A DNA stretch of 6,264 nucleotides, taken from Burkholderiales bacterium (GTDB lineage Bacteria; Pseudomonadota; Gammaproteobacteria; Burkholderiales; Burkholderiaceae_B). Positions 5,983 through 6,264 of this stretch are shown piece by piece. The stretch spans positions 1 to 6,264 of the forward strand of contig SXZD01000257.1 in NCBI GenBank assembly GCA_005788065.1. The letters are read 5' to 3'. The notes under the pieces are model-generated. The model had not been told where the DNA came from and made no database searches. It worked only from the letters and a program-made list of their open reading frames with translations. The stretch's first letter is position 1. Each line of letters begins with the position of its first letter. The position numbers and the translations under genes are program-made.

Positions 5983-6264
5983 ATGATGCTTTCAACCGGA
6001 GCCAGCACTGTTGACTGGTTTGCAGTCCACCGCAAGGCAGTGGACTCAGCCATTGATGACCGGATGGCCTGCTATCCGGCGGCAGACCTGCTGCTGCGCG
6101 ACGCCATGCAATACGCCTGTTCGGGCGGGGGCAAGCGCCTGCGCGCCCTGTTGGTGTTGGGAACGGCGCAGGCGGTGGGGGCGGGTGTGGCGCAGGCCAT
6201 GCCGGCAGCTTGTGCGGTTGAGGCCTTGCACGCCTAGTCGCTGGTGCACGACGATCTGCCCTGC
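5983..6264 (+). pseudogene. ispA: Farnesyl diphosphate synthase, N-terminal part with in-frame amber stop (partial)
   Basis: N-terminal part of a trans-polyprenyl diphosphate synthase of the IspA type, which condenses isopentenyl diphosphate with dimethylallyl and geranyl diphosphate to make farnesyl diphosphate for quinone and undecaprenyl lipids. Residues 48-54 contain GGGKRLR, the conserved substrate-binding motif (Ala follows where Pro is common). The frame runs 84 codons and meets TAG at 6235-6237. Around it the translation reads EALHA-stop-SLVHDDLPC, against the family pattern HAYSLIHDDLP, so TAG replaces the Tyr codon and nothing else is disturbed. The first Asp-rich motif begins at 6250-6255, after the stop; the window ends nine bases later. 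A product ending at 6234 would lack every catalytic Asp. I call it a pseudogene formally, but a base error near a contig end or amber readthrough explains it equally well. Start: ATG 5983 or 5986, no clear Shine-Dalgarno. No xseB precedes it. Confidence 0.8.

Noticed and set aside
5706..6053. Minus-strand open frame of 115 codons in the gap before ispA
   Set aside because: It overlaps the ispA start and the promoter region, with no family resemblance; treated as chance.

Overview
The window is a 6.3-kb piece of high-GC bacterial chromosome, cut inside a gene at both ends. Protein content and gene order suggest a betaproteobacterium of the order Burkholderiales, possibly Alcaligenaceae. This is inferred from family resemblance and from a Rieske oxygenase gene divergent from ispA; there is no rRNA or other direct marker. 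No tRNA, rRNA, insertion sequence, CRISPR array or phage gene is visible.

Layout. The plus strand opens with the last 220 codons of polA (DNA polymerase I, 1-663), then a ZIP-family divalent-metal transporter (718-1557). Convergent to these, four genes lie on the minus strand. In transcription order they are a Rieske-type oxygenase alpha subunit (5663-4557), a GntR/UTRA transcription regulator (4385-3633), an EamA/DMT-family permease (3593-2715) and a two-domain rhodanese-type sulfurtransferase (2688-1573). The last three are tightly spaced (39 and 26 nt) and may form one transcript. An AT-rich 171-nt gap separates the Rieske gene from the regulator and holds a strong 44-bp dyad. A 319-nt gap separates the Rieske gene from the divergent ispA (from 5983), which runs off the right edge.

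Main observations. (1) ispA carries an in-frame TAG at 6235-6237, exactly where the family has its conserved Tyr just before the first Asp-rich motif. The correct reading frame resumes immediately after it. This is a point nonsense mutation, a recoded amber codon or a base error close to a sequence end. (2) An extended dyad upstream of the GntR gene looks like an operator. (3) A second, unrelated perfect dyad covers the -35 hexamer of a good candidate promoter for the Rieske gene. (4) The ZIP transporter departs from the usual HEIPQE metal motif at both Glu positions. (5) The sulfurtransferase is about 90 residues longer than usual because of low-complexity segments.

Functional links are limited. 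polA and ispA are housekeeping genes. The GntR regulator, permease and sulfurtransferase could be a small regulated transport and sulfur-metabolism unit, but the ligand is not evident. I see no clear new multi-gene system; the novelty is in regulatory dyads and individual protein oddities.
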